Origin: Ilumatobacteraceae bacterium
Lineage (GTDB): Bacteria > Actinomycetota > Acidimicrobiia > Acidimicrobiales > Ilumatobacteraceae
Reading direction: 5' to 3'
Length of the DNA stretch: 64,000 nucleotides
Assembly (NCBI GenBank): GCA_025463305.1
Contig: JAOBWK010000012.1
Coordinates: 1 to 64,000 of the forward strand
The notes beneath the pieces were generated by a model that was given only the letters and a program-made list of their open reading frames with translations, had not been told where the DNA came from and made no database searches. Numbering within the stretch: the first letter of the stretch is position 1; the number at the start of each line of letters is the position of its first letter. Positions 33,392 to 42,126 of this stretch are shown in pieces. A program made the translations under genes and the position numbers.

Positions 33392-34265
33392 CGTCGCTGA
33401 CCGGGTCGGCCTCTGGCGGACGGGTCCTGTTGGTCAGGCGTTCCAACCCGAGCCCGATCAAGTAGCCCGTCCCGACGATCGCCAGCCCGCCGAGCGCATC
33501 GAGGAAGTAGTGGTTGGCGGTGGCGACGATCACGGTGAGGGTGAGCAGCGGATAGGCGACGGCGAGGACCTTCGTGCGCTTGCGCTTGGCGAACCGGAGC
33601 AACACGAGCATGCACCACGTGCTCCAGCCGATGTGCAGGCTCGGCATCGCCGCGTACTGGTTGGACACGCTGTCGAGCTTCTTCGAGTCGAAGTTCCACA
33701 GCCCACCGACCTCGCGCAAGGTGTCCTCGAAGTGGTAGTCGGGCTGGTGCAGCTGCTCGGACAGCTCGCCGCCGCCGTAGCGGTAGCAGATCTCGTGCGC
33801 CGTGCCCGGGCCGCAGTCGTGGGCGTACGCGTTCAGCAGACGAGGGGGCATCAGTGGGAACAGCGCGAAGCCGATCAGGGCGAGCACCGTGGTGGCCATC
33901 AGCGTGGTTCGCCAGCGCCCGAACTCCTCGCGCTTGGCGATGAACAGCCAGATCAGGATCCCCAGGGTGACGATGAAGTGCGCGGTGCCGTAGAAGATGT
34001 TGAAGAACTCGATGAACGGCGTGTCGAGGAACCAGCGCTGGATCGTCTGCTCGTGGAAGATCCGCAGGAACTTCTCGATCTTGATCACGTCGACGGCGTT
34101 GTGGAACGCGTGGCGCGGCTCGTCGCCGATCTTCAGGTTGGCCGAGCCGAACTGGTTGCGGACGAAGCTGTAGACGAGGTAGACGACGCCGATGACGACG
34201 ATCTCCCGGACCCAAGGGATCAGCGAGCGCAGCTTGGAGGGCTGGTTCTCGACGGGCAGAGACAC
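33372..34265 (-). CDS. PAP2-family membrane protein (inositolphosphotransferase-like)
   Basis: A 297-residue membrane protein with about six hydrophobic segments and the same layout as the product of 30852-31880: ALFPLMPPRLLN, AAMPSLHIGWSTWCML and VATANHYFLDALGG, again with PSLH and NH catalytic histidines. There is an inserted extracytoplasmic loop with two Cys (HDCGPGTAHEICYRYGGGE). The start at GTG 34265 precedes SLPVENQPSKLRSLIPWVRE; upstream sequence lacks PAP2 similarity. It shares 20 bp with the glycosyltransferase gene and likely works with it on a lipid-linked glycan. Confidence 0.83.
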   Translation of the reverse strand: MSLPVENQPSKLRSLIPWVREIVVIGVVYLVYSFVRNQFGSANLKIGDEPRHAFHNAVDVIKIEKFLRIFHEQTIQRWFLDTPFIEFFNIFYGTAHFIVTLGILIWLFIAKREEFGRWRTTLMATTVLALIGFALFPLMPPRLLNAYAHDCGPGTAHEICYRYGGGELSEQLHQPDYHFEDTLREVGGLWNFDSKKLDSVSNQYAAMPSLHIGWSTWCMLVLLRFAKRKRTKVLAVAYPLLTLTVIVATANHYFLDALGGLAIVGTGYLIGLGLERLTNRTRPPEADPVSDDAVLVN

Positions 34266-34356
34266 GAGCGTCAACTCTAGGTCGTCAGGCCGGATGACAC
34301 TGCTCGAACGGCGCCGCGCCCGAGCCGGTGGGCGCTCCGTGTGGAGTGCCCGGCGC

Positions 34357-34387
34357 TGCCGGCGCCCCGCCGCTGGGGCGCCCGGCA
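34357..34387 (-). terminator. Strong GC hairpin in the 34266-34488 intergenic region
   Basis: TGCCGGCGCCCC (34357-34368) pairs with GGGGCGCC-CGGCA (34375-34387) with a single bulged C and a 6-nt loop. It lies about 100 nt downstream of the thioesterase stop and before the PAP2 gene, in the largest gap of the window (about 220 bp). A transcription terminator for the thioesterase is the simplest reading; no T-run is present. I see no gene in this gap. Confidence 0.4.
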
Positions 34388-34488
34388 ACGCCGAGCGCGC
34401 CGCGCACAGTCAGAGCCGTCATCTTGACCGCGCGCATGCGCATGGATGCTGTATCGGTCCAACCATGCGCCCGCTCAAGCGCGAACGC

Positions 34489-34872
34489 TCAGACGGTCTT
34501 GCCCATGAACCGTTCGACGTCGACCATCACCCGGGTGACCTTGCCGGCGGCGACCAGCCCGCGGTTGTCGTTCACCGACACCGCGAAGGTGAGCCGGCGG
34601 CCCTCGATGTGCTTCAGGAACGCCTCGGCGGTCACCTCGTGCCCGACAGCGGTCGGTTGCAGGTGATCGAGCTGGACGCGCATGCCGACGGTGGTGATGC
34701 CGGGCGGCAGGCGATCCCCGATGGCGGCGATCGCCGCCTGCTCGCAGAGCGCGACCATGCACGGCGTCGCGAACACCGGGACCGACCCGGTGCCGTGCGA
34801 GAGCGCGGTGTCGGCGTCGGCGACGGTCACCCGTGCCTCCCCGCGGAGGCCGACCTCGATCACGTGCGCCAT
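34489..34872 (-). CDS. Thioesterase family protein (FlK-like hotdog fold)
   Basis: A 127-residue single hotdog domain: SVPVFATPCMVALCEQAAIAAI (about 30-51) with the Thr and Glu of the FlK-type active site, and GMRVQLDHLQPTAVGHEVTAEA with the His. It is a probable acyl-CoA thioesterase of unknown substrate; the length is normal for this family. On the minus strand, TAACCT lies 9 nt before the ATG, suggesting a leaderless mRNA. Divergent from tldD. Confidence 0.85.
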   Translation of the reverse strand: MAHVIEVGLRGEARVTVADADTALSHGTGSVPVFATPCMVALCEQAAIAAIGDRLPPGITTVGMRVQLDHLQPTAVGHEVTAEAFLKHIEGRRLTFAVSVNDNRGLVAAGKVTRVMVDVERFMGKTV

Positions 34873-34936
34873 AGGGGTGCGAGGTTAGCCAGGTTGGGAG
34901 AACTGGAGGAATCTTCGCGTCGTTAGGCTGAACTGC

Positions 34937-36328
34937 GTGATCGATCAGGACGTGTTGGAACGAGTGCTCGGAACAGCTCTGCGCGGTGGCGGTGACTTCG
35001 CCGAGGTCTACGCCGAGGACAAGTCGTCCACTTCCGCCGGCCTCGACGACGGTCGGGTCGAGCAGGTCACCAGCGGGCGCGATCGCGGCGCGGGCATCCG
35101 CGTCGTCCGTGGCGACACCACCGGTTTCGCGTACACGGCCGACCTCAGCGAGGCCGGGCTGCTGGCTGCCGCGCAGGCCGCAGGAGCCGTCGCCGCCCAC
35201 GGCGGCGGAGGCACGCGCACCGTCGCACTCGACCGCTCGGCGCCGCATCCGGTGAACACCGTGGCCATCTACCCCGACACCGTCGGCAAGGCCGCCAAGG
35301 TCGCGCTGCTGCAGCGCGTCGACGAAGCGGCTCGTTCGGCCGGGGGCGCCATCGGCCAGGTCTCGGCCGGCTACGGCGACAGCCGCAAGCGGATCATCGT
35401 CGCCAACAGCGACGGGCTGCTGGCAGAGGACGAGCAGGTGCGTCACCTGCTGCGGATCAGCGTGGTGGCCAACGGCGACGCCGGCATGCAGACCGGGTTC
35501 GAATCGCTCGGTCACACCATCGGGTTCGAGGTGTTCGACAGCAACGACGTCGAAGAGCTCGCCCGTCGCGCCGCCCAGCAGGCCATCACCAAGCTCCGGG
35601 CCAGGCCCGCACCGAGCGGCTCCATCCCGGTCGTCATCAAGGCCGGCAGCGGTGGCGTGCTGTTCCACGAGGCGTGCGGTCACGGGCTCGAGGCCGACCT
35701 CGTCGCGAAGAGCTCCAGCGTGTACGCGGGCAAGGTCGGCCAGCAGGTGGCGTCGCCGTTGGTGACCCTGGTCGACGACGGCACGATGCCCGGCGAGTGG
35801 GGTGCCATCGGCATCGACGACGAGGGGCATGCCAGCCAGTACAACGAGCTGATCAAGGACGGCGTGCTCACCGACTACATGTGGGACCACCTCCGTGCCC
35901 GCAAGGAAGGCCACGCGCACAGCGGCAACGGCCGCCGGCAGAGCTACATGCATCTGCCGATGGTGCGGATGACGAACACCTACGTGCTCAACGGCACCGA
36001 GGCGCCGGAGGACATCATCCGCGACACGCCGAACGGTGTGTACGTCGCCAAGCTCGGCGGCGGCAGCGTCAACACCGCCACCGGCGACTTCGTGTTCGGC
36101 ATGACCGAGGCCTACCTGATCGAGAACGGCGAGATCACCGAGCCGCTGCGCGAGGGCAACCTGATCGGCAACGGTCCGCAGGTGCTGCGCGACATCGAGC
36201 GGCTGGGCAACGACTTCGCGATGGGCAACCCGGGCACGTGCGGCAAGGATGGCCAGGGCGTTCCGGTCGGCGACGGCCAGCCGACGTTGCGGGTCAAGAC
36301 GATGACCATCGGGGGGACCGCCGCGTGA
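34937..36328 (+). CDS. tldD: TldD metalloprotease subunit
   Basis: A 463-residue protein of the TldD/PmbA family. The zinc motif HEACGHGLEAD (HExxxH, about 240-250) in GGVLFHEACGHG marks it as the catalytic TldD-type subunit. TldD and TldE form a heterodimeric protease that degrades unfolded or modified peptides and, in other bacteria, matures microcin B17 and degrades CcdA. TAGGCT lies 7 nt before the GTG start (leaderless). Its stop overlaps tldE by GTGA, so both subunits are made together. Cytosolic. Confidence 0.94.
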   Translation: MIDQDVLERVLGTALRGGGDFAEVYAEDKSSTSAGLDDGRVEQVTSGRDRGAGIRVVRGDTTGFAYTADLSEAGLLAAAQAAGAVAAHGGGGTRTVALDRSAPHPVNTVAIYPDTVGKAAKVALLQRVDEAARSAGGAIGQVSAGYGDSRKRIIVANSDGLLAEDEQVRHLLRISVVANGDAGMQTGFESLGHTIGFEVFDSNDVEELARRAAQQAITKLRARPAPSGSIPVVIKAGSGGVLFHEACGHGLEADLVAKSSSVYAGKVGQQVASPLVTLVDDGTMPGEWGAIGIDDEGHASQYNELIKDGVLTDYMWDHLRARKEGHAHSGNGRRQSYMHLPMVRMTNTYVLNGTEAPEDIIRDTPNGVYVAKLGGGSVNTATGDFVFGMTEAYLIENGEITEPLREGNLIGNGPQVLRDIERLGNDFAMGNPGTCGKDGQGVPVGDGQPTLRVKTMTIGGTAA

Positions 36329-37692
36329 GCACAGCCACCGACAACGTGATCTCCCCGGCTCTGCAGGCGATCGCCGACCGCGTCATCGCCCAGGCCGGCA
36401 AGGGCGAGCACATCGAGGCCTACGTCTCGCGTGGGCAGGAGACCGACATCCGGGTGTACGAGGGCGAGGTCGAGCACTTCGTCAGCGCGCAGAGCGAGGG
36501 CATCGGCATCCGCGTCATCCGCGATGGCCGCACCGGCTTCGCCTACGCCGGCACGCTCGACGACGCGGCTGTGGCCTCGGTGCTCGCGGAGGCCCGCGAC
36601 AACGTCGCGTTCGGCACCCCGGACGAGTGGGCGGGCTTGGCCGAGGCCGACGGTGTGCCCGTGGTTGCCCAGCAGCTGTGGAACGACGCGCTCGCGGCGT
36701 ATCCCACCGATCGCAAGATCGAGCTCGCCAAGGAGCTCGAGCGGCTCACCCGCGCCGCCGATCCCCGGGTGCGTGTCGACGACTCCAACTACAGCGACGC
36801 GTCCGGCGAAGCAGCCGTGGCGTCCACCAACGGCATCCGGGTCAGCGGACGCGAGAACGGGTGCTACTGCTCGGTCGGCACCCTCGCCGACGACGGCGAC
36901 GAGACCCAGACCGGCTTCGGGTTCGCGGTCGGCCGTTCACCCGAGGAGTTCGACCTCGCCAAGGCGGCACGCGAAGCCGCCGACCGCGCCACCCGCCTGC
37001 TCGGCGCGGTGAAGCCGGCGTCGAAGAAGATCACGGTGGTCCTCGATCCGTACGTGACAGCCCAGTTCCTCGGGGTGCTGAGCAGCGCGCTGAACGGCGA
37101 GAACGTGGCCAAGGGCCGCAGCCTGTTCGCCAACCGGGTCGGCGAGTCCGTGGCCTCCCCGCTGTTCACGCTCGTCGACGACCCCACCAACCCGAAGGCG
37201 TACACCGCCACCGACATCGACGGCGAGGGCCTCGCCGCGCGGCGAAACGCGCTCATCGAGAACGGTGTGCTGCAGGGGTTCGTGCACTCCTCGTACAGCG
37301 CTCGCCGCGCCGGCACCACCAGCACCGGCAACGCCGTCCGCGGCGGCTTCAAGGGCACGCCGGGCGTCGGTTGCCTGGCGATGCAGCTGCAGCCGGGCAC
37401 GCGCTCGCAGGCCGAGCTGATCGCCGACGTCGACGACGGCGTGCTGATCCAGAGCGTGCAGGGCCTGCACAGCGGCGTGAACGCGATCTCCGGCGACTTC
37501 TCGACGGGCGCCTCCGGACTGCTGATCAGCAATGGCCAGCTGGGCGGCCCCGTGCGCGAGTTCACCATCGCCTCCACGTTGCAGCGGATGCTGCACGACA
37601 TCGTCGAGATCGGCGGCGACGTGGATTGGCTGCCGATGCGTGCGACGGGCGTCAGCCTCGTCATCAGCGACCTGACGATGAGCGGTGCCTGA
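36325..37692 (+). CDS. tldE: TldE/PmbA metalloprotease partner subunit
   Basis: A 455-residue TldD/PmbA-family protein. It shares the N-terminal pattern with TldD (VSAQSEGIGIRVIRDGRTGFAY) and the C-terminal GDFSTGASGLLISNGQLG, but has no HExxxH, as expected of the non-catalytic TldE. The GTG start overlaps the tldD stop (GTGA). Downstream, a 2OG-Fe(II) oxygenase begins at 37706, 13 bp after its stop, so the three genes may form an operon. Confidence 0.92.
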   Translation: MSTATDNVISPALQAIADRVIAQAGKGEHIEAYVSRGQETDIRVYEGEVEHFVSAQSEGIGIRVIRDGRTGFAYAGTLDDAAVASVLAEARDNVAFGTPDEWAGLAEADGVPVVAQQLWNDALAAYPTDRKIELAKELERLTRAADPRVRVDDSNYSDASGEAAVASTNGIRVSGRENGCYCSVGTLADDGDETQTGFGFAVGRSPEEFDLAKAAREAADRATRLLGAVKPASKKITVVLDPYVTAQFLGVLSSALNGENVAKGRSLFANRVGESVASPLFTLVDDPTNPKAYTATDIDGEGLAARRNALIENGVLQGFVHSSYSARRAGTTSTGNAVRGGFKGTPGVGCLAMQLQPGTRSQAELIADVDDGVLIQSVQGLHSGVNAISGDFSTGASGLLISNGQLGGPVREFTIASTLQRMLHDIVEIGGDVDWLPMRATGVSLVISDLTMSGA

Positions 37693-37705
37693 GAAGAGTG
37701 CCGGT

Positions 37706-38644
37706 ATGACGGCCCTCGTCCCGGTGGTCGACCTCGCCGCTGATCCGGCCGTCGTCGCCGCACAGATCGGTGAGGCCTGCGCCCGGATCGGCTTCTTCCA
37801 GATCGTCCACCACGGTGTGGCCGACGACATCGTCGACGCCGGGTGGGCCTCGACGCGCGCGTTCTTCGACGAGCCGCTCGACATCCGCCAGTCCGTCGCG
37901 GTCCCGCACGCCGGCTATCCGTACGGCTACATCGGCTTCGAGGTCGAGGCGTTGGCGTCGTCATTGGGCGACGTCACCCCGCCCGATCGAAAGCACACCT
38001 ACTCCTTCGGTCCGCTCGACGCTCCGGCCGTCACCCCGTCGGATCCGGACGAGATCTGGGTGCGCTCGCCCAACCGCTGGCCGTCGGCGCGGGCCGGGTT
38101 CCGCGAAGCGCTCGAGCGGTACTACCGGGCGATGGCCGACCTCGCCGCCGAGCTCCTCGGGCACATGGCCGTCGCCCTCGACCTCGCGCCGAAGTACTTC
38201 GCGCCGATGATCGATCGCCACGTCAGCGCGCTGCGCTGCCTCGACTACCCGGCCCTCGACACCGCACCACTGCCCGGCCAGCTCCGCGCCGGCGCGCACA
38301 CCGACTACGGCACGCTCACGATCCTGCGCACCGCGCCGGGCAGCAACGGTCTGCAGGCCCAGGACGTGTCGGGGACCTGGACGCCGATCATGGCCGAGGC
38401 CGGCGGGTTCGTGGTCAACATCGGCGACAGCCTCGCCCAGTGGACCAACGACCGTTGGCGCTCGACGATGCACCGCGTCGTCGAGCCGCCCGATGCCGAG
38501 CGCCGCACCTCGATGGCGTTCTTCCACAACGCCAACTGGGATGCCCGGATCGAGTGCCTGCCGGGTGCCGGCGAGCCGAAGTACGCGCCCGTCCTCGCCG
38601 GACGACACCTGATGAGCAAGTTCCACCGCACCGTCGGTGCGTGA
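37706..38644 (+). CDS. 2-oxoglutarate/Fe(II)-dependent oxygenase (isopenicillin N synthase-like)
   Basis: A 312-residue dioxygenase. The DIOX_N part has VVDLAADPAVVAAQIGEACA and GFFQIVHHGV; the jelly-roll core has iron ligands in AHTDYGTLTIL (HxD, about 201-203) and MHRVV (about 257), and the 2OG-binding RxS in RRTSMAFF. Family members hydroxylate or cyclise small molecules. The ATG at 37706 is preferred over GTG 37685 because MTALVPVVDLA is the standard family N-terminus and GAGAAG lies upstream. It probably belongs to the tldDE transcript; a joint role in peptide modification is speculation. Confidence 0.88.
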   Translation: MTALVPVVDLAADPAVVAAQIGEACARIGFFQIVHHGVADDIVDAGWASTRAFFDEPLDIRQSVAVPHAGYPYGYIGFEVEALASSLGDVTPPDRKHTYSFGPLDAPAVTPSDPDEIWVRSPNRWPSARAGFREALERYYRAMADLAAELLGHMAVALDLAPKYFAPMIDRHVSALRCLDYPALDTAPLPGQLRAGAHTDYGTLTILRTAPGSNGLQAQDVSGTWTPIMAEAGGFVVNIGDSLAQWTNDRWRSTMHRVVEPPDAERRTSMAFFHNANWDARIECLPGAGEPKYAPVLAGRHLMSKFHRTVGA

Positions 38645-38680
38645 GCCCGCCGGAGGCTCAGTTGGCCGGCGGACCGTTCG

Positions 38681-39367
38681 TCAGGCCGTGGACGGATTGG
38701 TGGTGCGCCCGTGGGGCAGCCGCTCGTCCAGCGCGAGTGCGCCGAACGCGAGCGCCAGGAACAGCACCGCCACCAGTGCGCAGCGCAGCATTGCGACCGC
38801 GTAGCCGTGGATCTCGACGTTCATGAACGGATAGGCGTAGTAGTGCGCACCCGTGCGCGTGGTCGCGACGGCGCCGTACACGAGTGCGTAACCGAGCCAG
38901 CACAACGGTGCGATCACCGACCGGGTGACGATGCCCCGGTCGGGCTGACAGCGTGGCCCGAACACCAACCAGCCGAGCACGGTGAGGATCGGCGAGAGGG
39001 TGTGCAGCAAGAAGTCGGCGACAGCGTCCCAGCCGGTGAGCTCCTGGAGACTGCTCAGCGCGAGGTGGAACACGATGCCGGTGACGGCGATGCACAGCAC
39101 GGCGTCGAGGCGGAGGATGCGGAACACCCGCGACGTGCGGTCGGGGCGGGCGGCGAGCATGCCCGTGGTGATCGCGACGGCGATGTTCGACTGCACGGTG
39201 AAGAAGCTGAAGAAGTTGAGGATCCGAGCCGGTGTGTGCTCGAACATCGCCGTCGCCGGGTCCTTGCCGATCACCAGGATCAACTGCAGCACGAGGCCGA
39301 CGGTGACGGCCAACGACGTGATGCCGAAGCAGACCCGCGCGTTCCGGTTGGTGATCACGCGGCGCAT
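38681..39367 (-). CDS. Pr6Pr family membrane protein
   Basis: A 228-residue protein with six hydrophobic segments and short loops. FFSFFTVQSNIAVAITTGML, DAVLCIAVTGIVFHLAL, and YYAYPFMNVEIHGY near the C-terminus match the actinobacterial Pr6Pr/FAR-17a-like family, whose function is not settled. ATG 39367 begins MRRVITNRNARVCFG; a longer frame upstream has no similarity. The C-terminus is Pro/Thr-rich and polar. Convergent with the oxygenase gene. Confidence 0.8.
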   Translation of the reverse strand: MRRVITNRNARVCFGITSLAVTVGLVLQLILVIGKDPATAMFEHTPARILNFFSFFTVQSNIAVAITTGMLAARPDRTSRVFRILRLDAVLCIAVTGIVFHLALSSLQELTGWDAVADFLLHTLSPILTVLGWLVFGPRCQPDRGIVTRSVIAPLCWLGYALVYGAVATTRTGAHYYAYPFMNVEIHGYAVAMLRCALVAVLFLALAFGALALDERLPHGRTTNPSTA

Positions 39368-39434
39368 GCTACGTGGCCGAAAACGCGCACCGGCCGATGC
39401 AGTGCCCCGCGTGGAGCGCTGCACCGGCCGGGAT

Positions 39435-39450
39435 CACCGGAAGTCCGGTG
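39435..39450 (-). terminator. Hairpin after the lipoprotein gene
   Basis: CACCGGA and TCCGGTG form a perfect 7-bp stem around AG, 18 nt past the lipoprotein stop on the minus strand. A longer imperfect stem using CCGGCC and GGCCGG (about 39389-39431) follows it. Together they could stop transcription before the Pr6Pr gene. No T-run is visible. Confidence 0.35.
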
Positions 39451-39468
39451 AAGTTCGTGTGCGGAGGA

Positions 39469-39909
39469 TCAGCCTGCCGAGGTGGCGCAGGCGGCAGCCT
39501 TCGGGCTGAGCGCCTCACCGGCCGCGCTGAGCGTCGGGTTGCCGGCGGGGCCGGCGTCGACGATGAGCTTGGCGTCGGCATCCGACAGCTGGGCGATGAC
39601 GGCCTTGAGGCACGACGCGTCGAGCGTGACGCCAGCCGCGGCAGCACCCTGGATGCTGATCGTGAGGGCTTGGGCCTGCTCGGCGCTGAGGCCGGTGGTG
39701 TCGACGCTGGCGGCGGTGGCCGTCGAGCCGCCGGTCGCCGTGGAGGCGGCCGTCGTGTCGGAGGTGGCGGTGGAGCCGGCGGTCGAGACCGCGGTGGTCA
39801 CGGCCGTTGAGTCGGCGGTGGTGGTGGCGGTGGTCTTCTTGTCGCTGCCGCAGGAGGCGGCTGCGAACAGCAGGCCGATCACCATCGAGCTTGTCATCAA
39901 ACGCTTCAT
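39469..39909 (-). CDS. Hypothetical Thr/Ser/Ala-rich lipoprotein
   Basis: A 146-residue lipoprotein. Lipobox AAASC (C20) is followed by GSDKK and a 50-residue Thr/Ser/Ala linker. The C-terminal 75 residues form a small helical domain with two cysteines: DASCLKAVIAQLSDADAKLI and SPKAAACA, probably a disulfide outside the cell. It is a paralogue of the protein encoded at 40060-40494, which shares DxxCL-(10)-DADAKLI and the C-terminal KAC. Function unknown. The 150 bp upstream hold no gene. Confidence 0.8.
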   Translation of the reverse strand: MKRLMTSSMVIGLLFAAASCGSDKKTTATTTADSTAVTTAVSTAGSTATSDTTAASTATGGSTATAASVDTTGLSAEQAQALTISIQGAAAAGVTLDASCLKAVIAQLSDADAKLIVDAGPAGNPTLSAAGEALSPKAAACATSAG

Positions 39910-40059
39910 GTGTGTCTCACTGTTCCTTGTTCACGGGAGCCGACGCTGAGTGGTCGACGCGCCACCCTAACCGGGCACCAGGTGAAACGGGCAGCGGGGC
40001 GCAGCGCTCGACCTGCGGCTCCGGCAGATCGTCTTGACGATCCGCAGAGGATCGGCCGT

Positions 40060-40494
40060 TCAGCCGGTCGTGCGCGAGGTGGTGGTCGCGGTGTCGGTGG
40101 CGTCGGTGTTTCCGCCGCCGATCGTGGTGGTGGTGGCCGGGATGACGCATGCCTTCACGGCTGCCGCGAGCGTCGAGCCCTGCGCGCTCAGGATGGGCTC
40201 GGCGTTGGGATGCGTCGCGGCGTTCGTGTTGGCGTCGTTGATCAGCTTGGCGTCGGCCTCGCTGAAGTGAGCCCCGACGGACACCAGGCAGTCGTGGTCG
40301 ATCTTCAGCCCGACGGCGAGGGCATCCGCATTGGTGATGTCGACGACTCGATGCTGGAGGGATGTCAGCGTCGCCTCGTCCACGTGCGGGAAGCTCGGGG
40401 CCGTGGTGGATGCCGGCGCCGCGGAGTCGCTGCCGCACGACACCGCGATGATCGCCAACCCGACCAGGACCACACTCGACATCGACCGCTTCAC
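40060..40494 (-). CDS. Hypothetical lipoprotein, paralogue of the adjacent one
   Basis: A 144-residue lipoprotein with lipobox IAVSC and GSD after the Cys. The domain order is reversed in its disordered parts: only a short linker before the helical domain (DHDCLVSVGAHFSEADAKLI then LAAAVKACV) and a Thr-rich tail at the C-terminus. The two conserved Cys and the ADAKLI segment show descent from a common ancestor with the 39469-39909 product. GTG 40494 is chosen because MKRSMSSVVLVG mirrors the paralogue's MKRLMTSSMVIG. Function unknown. Confidence 0.78.
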   Translation of the reverse strand: MKRSMSSVVLVGLAIIAVSCGSDSAAPASTTAPSFPHVDEATLTSLQHRVVDITNADALAVGLKIDHDCLVSVGAHFSEADAKLINDANTNAATHPNAEPILSAQGSTLAAAVKACVIPATTTTIGGGNTDATDTATTTSRTTG

Positions 40495-40535
40495 GGCGGA
40501 CAACGTAGCGGCCCGCCCGGTCGTTCGAACGGCGG

Positions 40536-41318
40536 TCAGCGCAGTGCGTCGGCGACGCGACGTACGGTGAAGCCCAGGCGGGCGGCCGTCGACGAGTCGA
40601 GTGCGATGCGGGCCGGCCTGTCCAGCCCCGAGCCGGCGATCGTCGTCGTGTGGAGCAGGTTCGGGTTCATGCCCAGCCAGCGCGCGATCGCGATGGCGAG
40701 GTCGGCCCGGCTGAGCACCTCCGGTCCGCCGACGTGCAACGGTCCGCTGACCTCGGGCATCGATGCCAGCCGGGCGAGCGCGGCGGCGACGTCTGCTGCA
40801 TGAGCCGGGCAGCGGAACTCGTCGGTGAAGAACGCCATCGACGTCTCGCCGCGAAGGGCACGCTGGACGTCGAGCTGCACGGGTGCGAGGAACTCGGTCG
40901 CGTACAGCAGTGACGTGCGCACGATCGCAGCCGACGGTGCGAGCGCCGCGACAGCCTGCTCGGCCTCTGCCTTCATCCGCCCGTAGTCCGTGATCGCGAA
41001 CGGCTCGTCGCGCTCGGTGTAGGGCGCCGGCCGGCCGGCGAACACGACGTCGGTGGACATGTGCACGAGGCGCGCCCCGCAGGCCATCGCGGCCTCGGCC
41101 ACGTTCCGGCTGCCGTCGACGACGGTGCGCCGATCGTCGCGGGTGTAGGCGAGGTGCACCACGGCCGCCGGCTTCCACTCGGTGATCATGTCGATGACGG
41201 CATCGCGGCGGCGGATGTCGAGCGAGTGCGAACCCGGGGCGACGATGTCCCAGCGCTCGGCCGCTGGGCTGCGCTGGAGGTGGCGCCCGAGCAAACCGTT
41301 GGCACCGGTGATGAACAT
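40536..41318 (-). CDS. RmlD-like (dTDP-4-dehydrorhamnose reductase family) sugar-nucleotide reductase
   Basis: A 260-residue extended SDR. MFITGANGLLGRHL gives the NAD(P) motif GANGLLG; MSTDVVFAG and YGRMKAEAE supply the Thr and YxxxK catalytic residues. The C-terminal ALDSSTAARLGFTVRRV is typical of RmlD. It is isolated: no rmlABC genes are nearby, so the true substrate may be another sugar nucleotide. ATG 41318 fits the family start; the longer frame upstream is antisense to the PHP gene. Confidence 0.83.
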   Translation of the reverse strand: MFITGANGLLGRHLQRSPAAERWDIVAPGSHSLDIRRRDAVIDMITEWKPAAVVHLAYTRDDRRTVVDGSRNVAEAAMACGARLVHMSTDVVFAGRPAPYTERDEPFAITDYGRMKAEAEQAVAALAPSAAIVRTSLLYATEFLAPVQLDVQRALRGETSMAFFTDEFRCPAHAADVAAALARLASMPEVSGPLHVGGPEVLSRADLAIAIARWLGMNPNLLHTTTIAGSGLDRPARIALDSSTAARLGFTVRRVADALR

Positions 41319-41403
41319 CAACTTCGCGCGTCGTCGCAGTGCCACGCGCCCGATGATGTCACGTCGCTGCGCGGGACCGAGGCGTCGGCGGTACCTTCGC
41401 GGG

Positions 41404-42117
41404 ATGCCGATGCCACACCCCGACGCGGTCGTCCGGCATCCGCACCTCGCCCCGGCAGTGCCGGCCGGATGGGTTCGAGTCGACATGCACAGCCACACGA
41501 TGTGGAGCGGCGATTCGACCACCACCCCGGACGAGATCCACGCGGCGGTCGTGGCCGCCGGCATCGACGTGCTGTGCGTGACCGACCACAACGCCATCAA
41601 GGGCGCGGTCGAGCTCGCCGCGAGGCTGCCGTGCCGCGTCGTGGTGGGCGAGGAGCTGAAGACCCATGCCGGTGAGATCATCGGGCTGTTCCTCCGCGAA
41701 CGGATCCCGATCGGGGTGCAGCCGCGCGAGGCGGCCACGCTGATCCGCGACCAGGGAGGCGTCGTGTACGTGCCCCACCCGTTCGATCCCATGCGCCGCA
41801 ACCTCGCCGAGCCGGCGTTGCGCGACCTGGCCGAGGCCGGATTGCTCGACGCCATCGAGGTGCTCAACGCGAAGACGTCGCTGGCGTCGCTGAACCGCCG
41901 CGCCGCCGAGTTCGCCGACGAGTTCGACCTCGCCGGCGGCGCTGGCAGCGATGCCCACGTGCCGCTCGCGCTCGGAGCCGCGTATGTCGAGATGCCCGAC
42001 TTCGACGGCCCGGACGACTTCCTCGCCAAGCTGCGCATCGCTCGCCCGGTCGGGCACCACTGGGACGAAGCCCGGCCGTGGAGCCCGCGCATCGTGCCCA
42101 GCACCACCGTCGAGTAG
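41404..42117 (+). CDS. PHP-domain metal-dependent phosphoesterase
   Basis: A 237-residue PHP-fold hydrolase. Metal ligands are visible in MHSHTMWSGD (about 27-36), VTDHNAIKG (about 59-67), GEELKTHAGEIIGLF (about 83-97), VPHPFDP and GSDAHVP. Family members remove phosphates from nucleotides or histidinol phosphate (YciV/RNase AM-like). -10-like TACCTT is 6 nt before the ATG (leaderless). Convergent with the SAF gene. Confidence 0.87.
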   Translation: MPMPHPDAVVRHPHLAPAVPAGWVRVDMHSHTMWSGDSTTTPDEIHAAVVAAGIDVLCVTDHNAIKGAVELAARLPCRVVVGEELKTHAGEIIGLFLRERIPIGVQPREAATLIRDQGGVVYVPHPFDPMRRNLAEPALRDLAEAGLLDAIEVLNAKTSLASLNRRAAEFADEFDLAGGAGSDAHVPLALGAAYVEMPDFDGPDDFLAKLRIARPVGHHWDEARPWSPRIVPSTTVE

Positions 42118-42126
42118 GCGCGGCGG

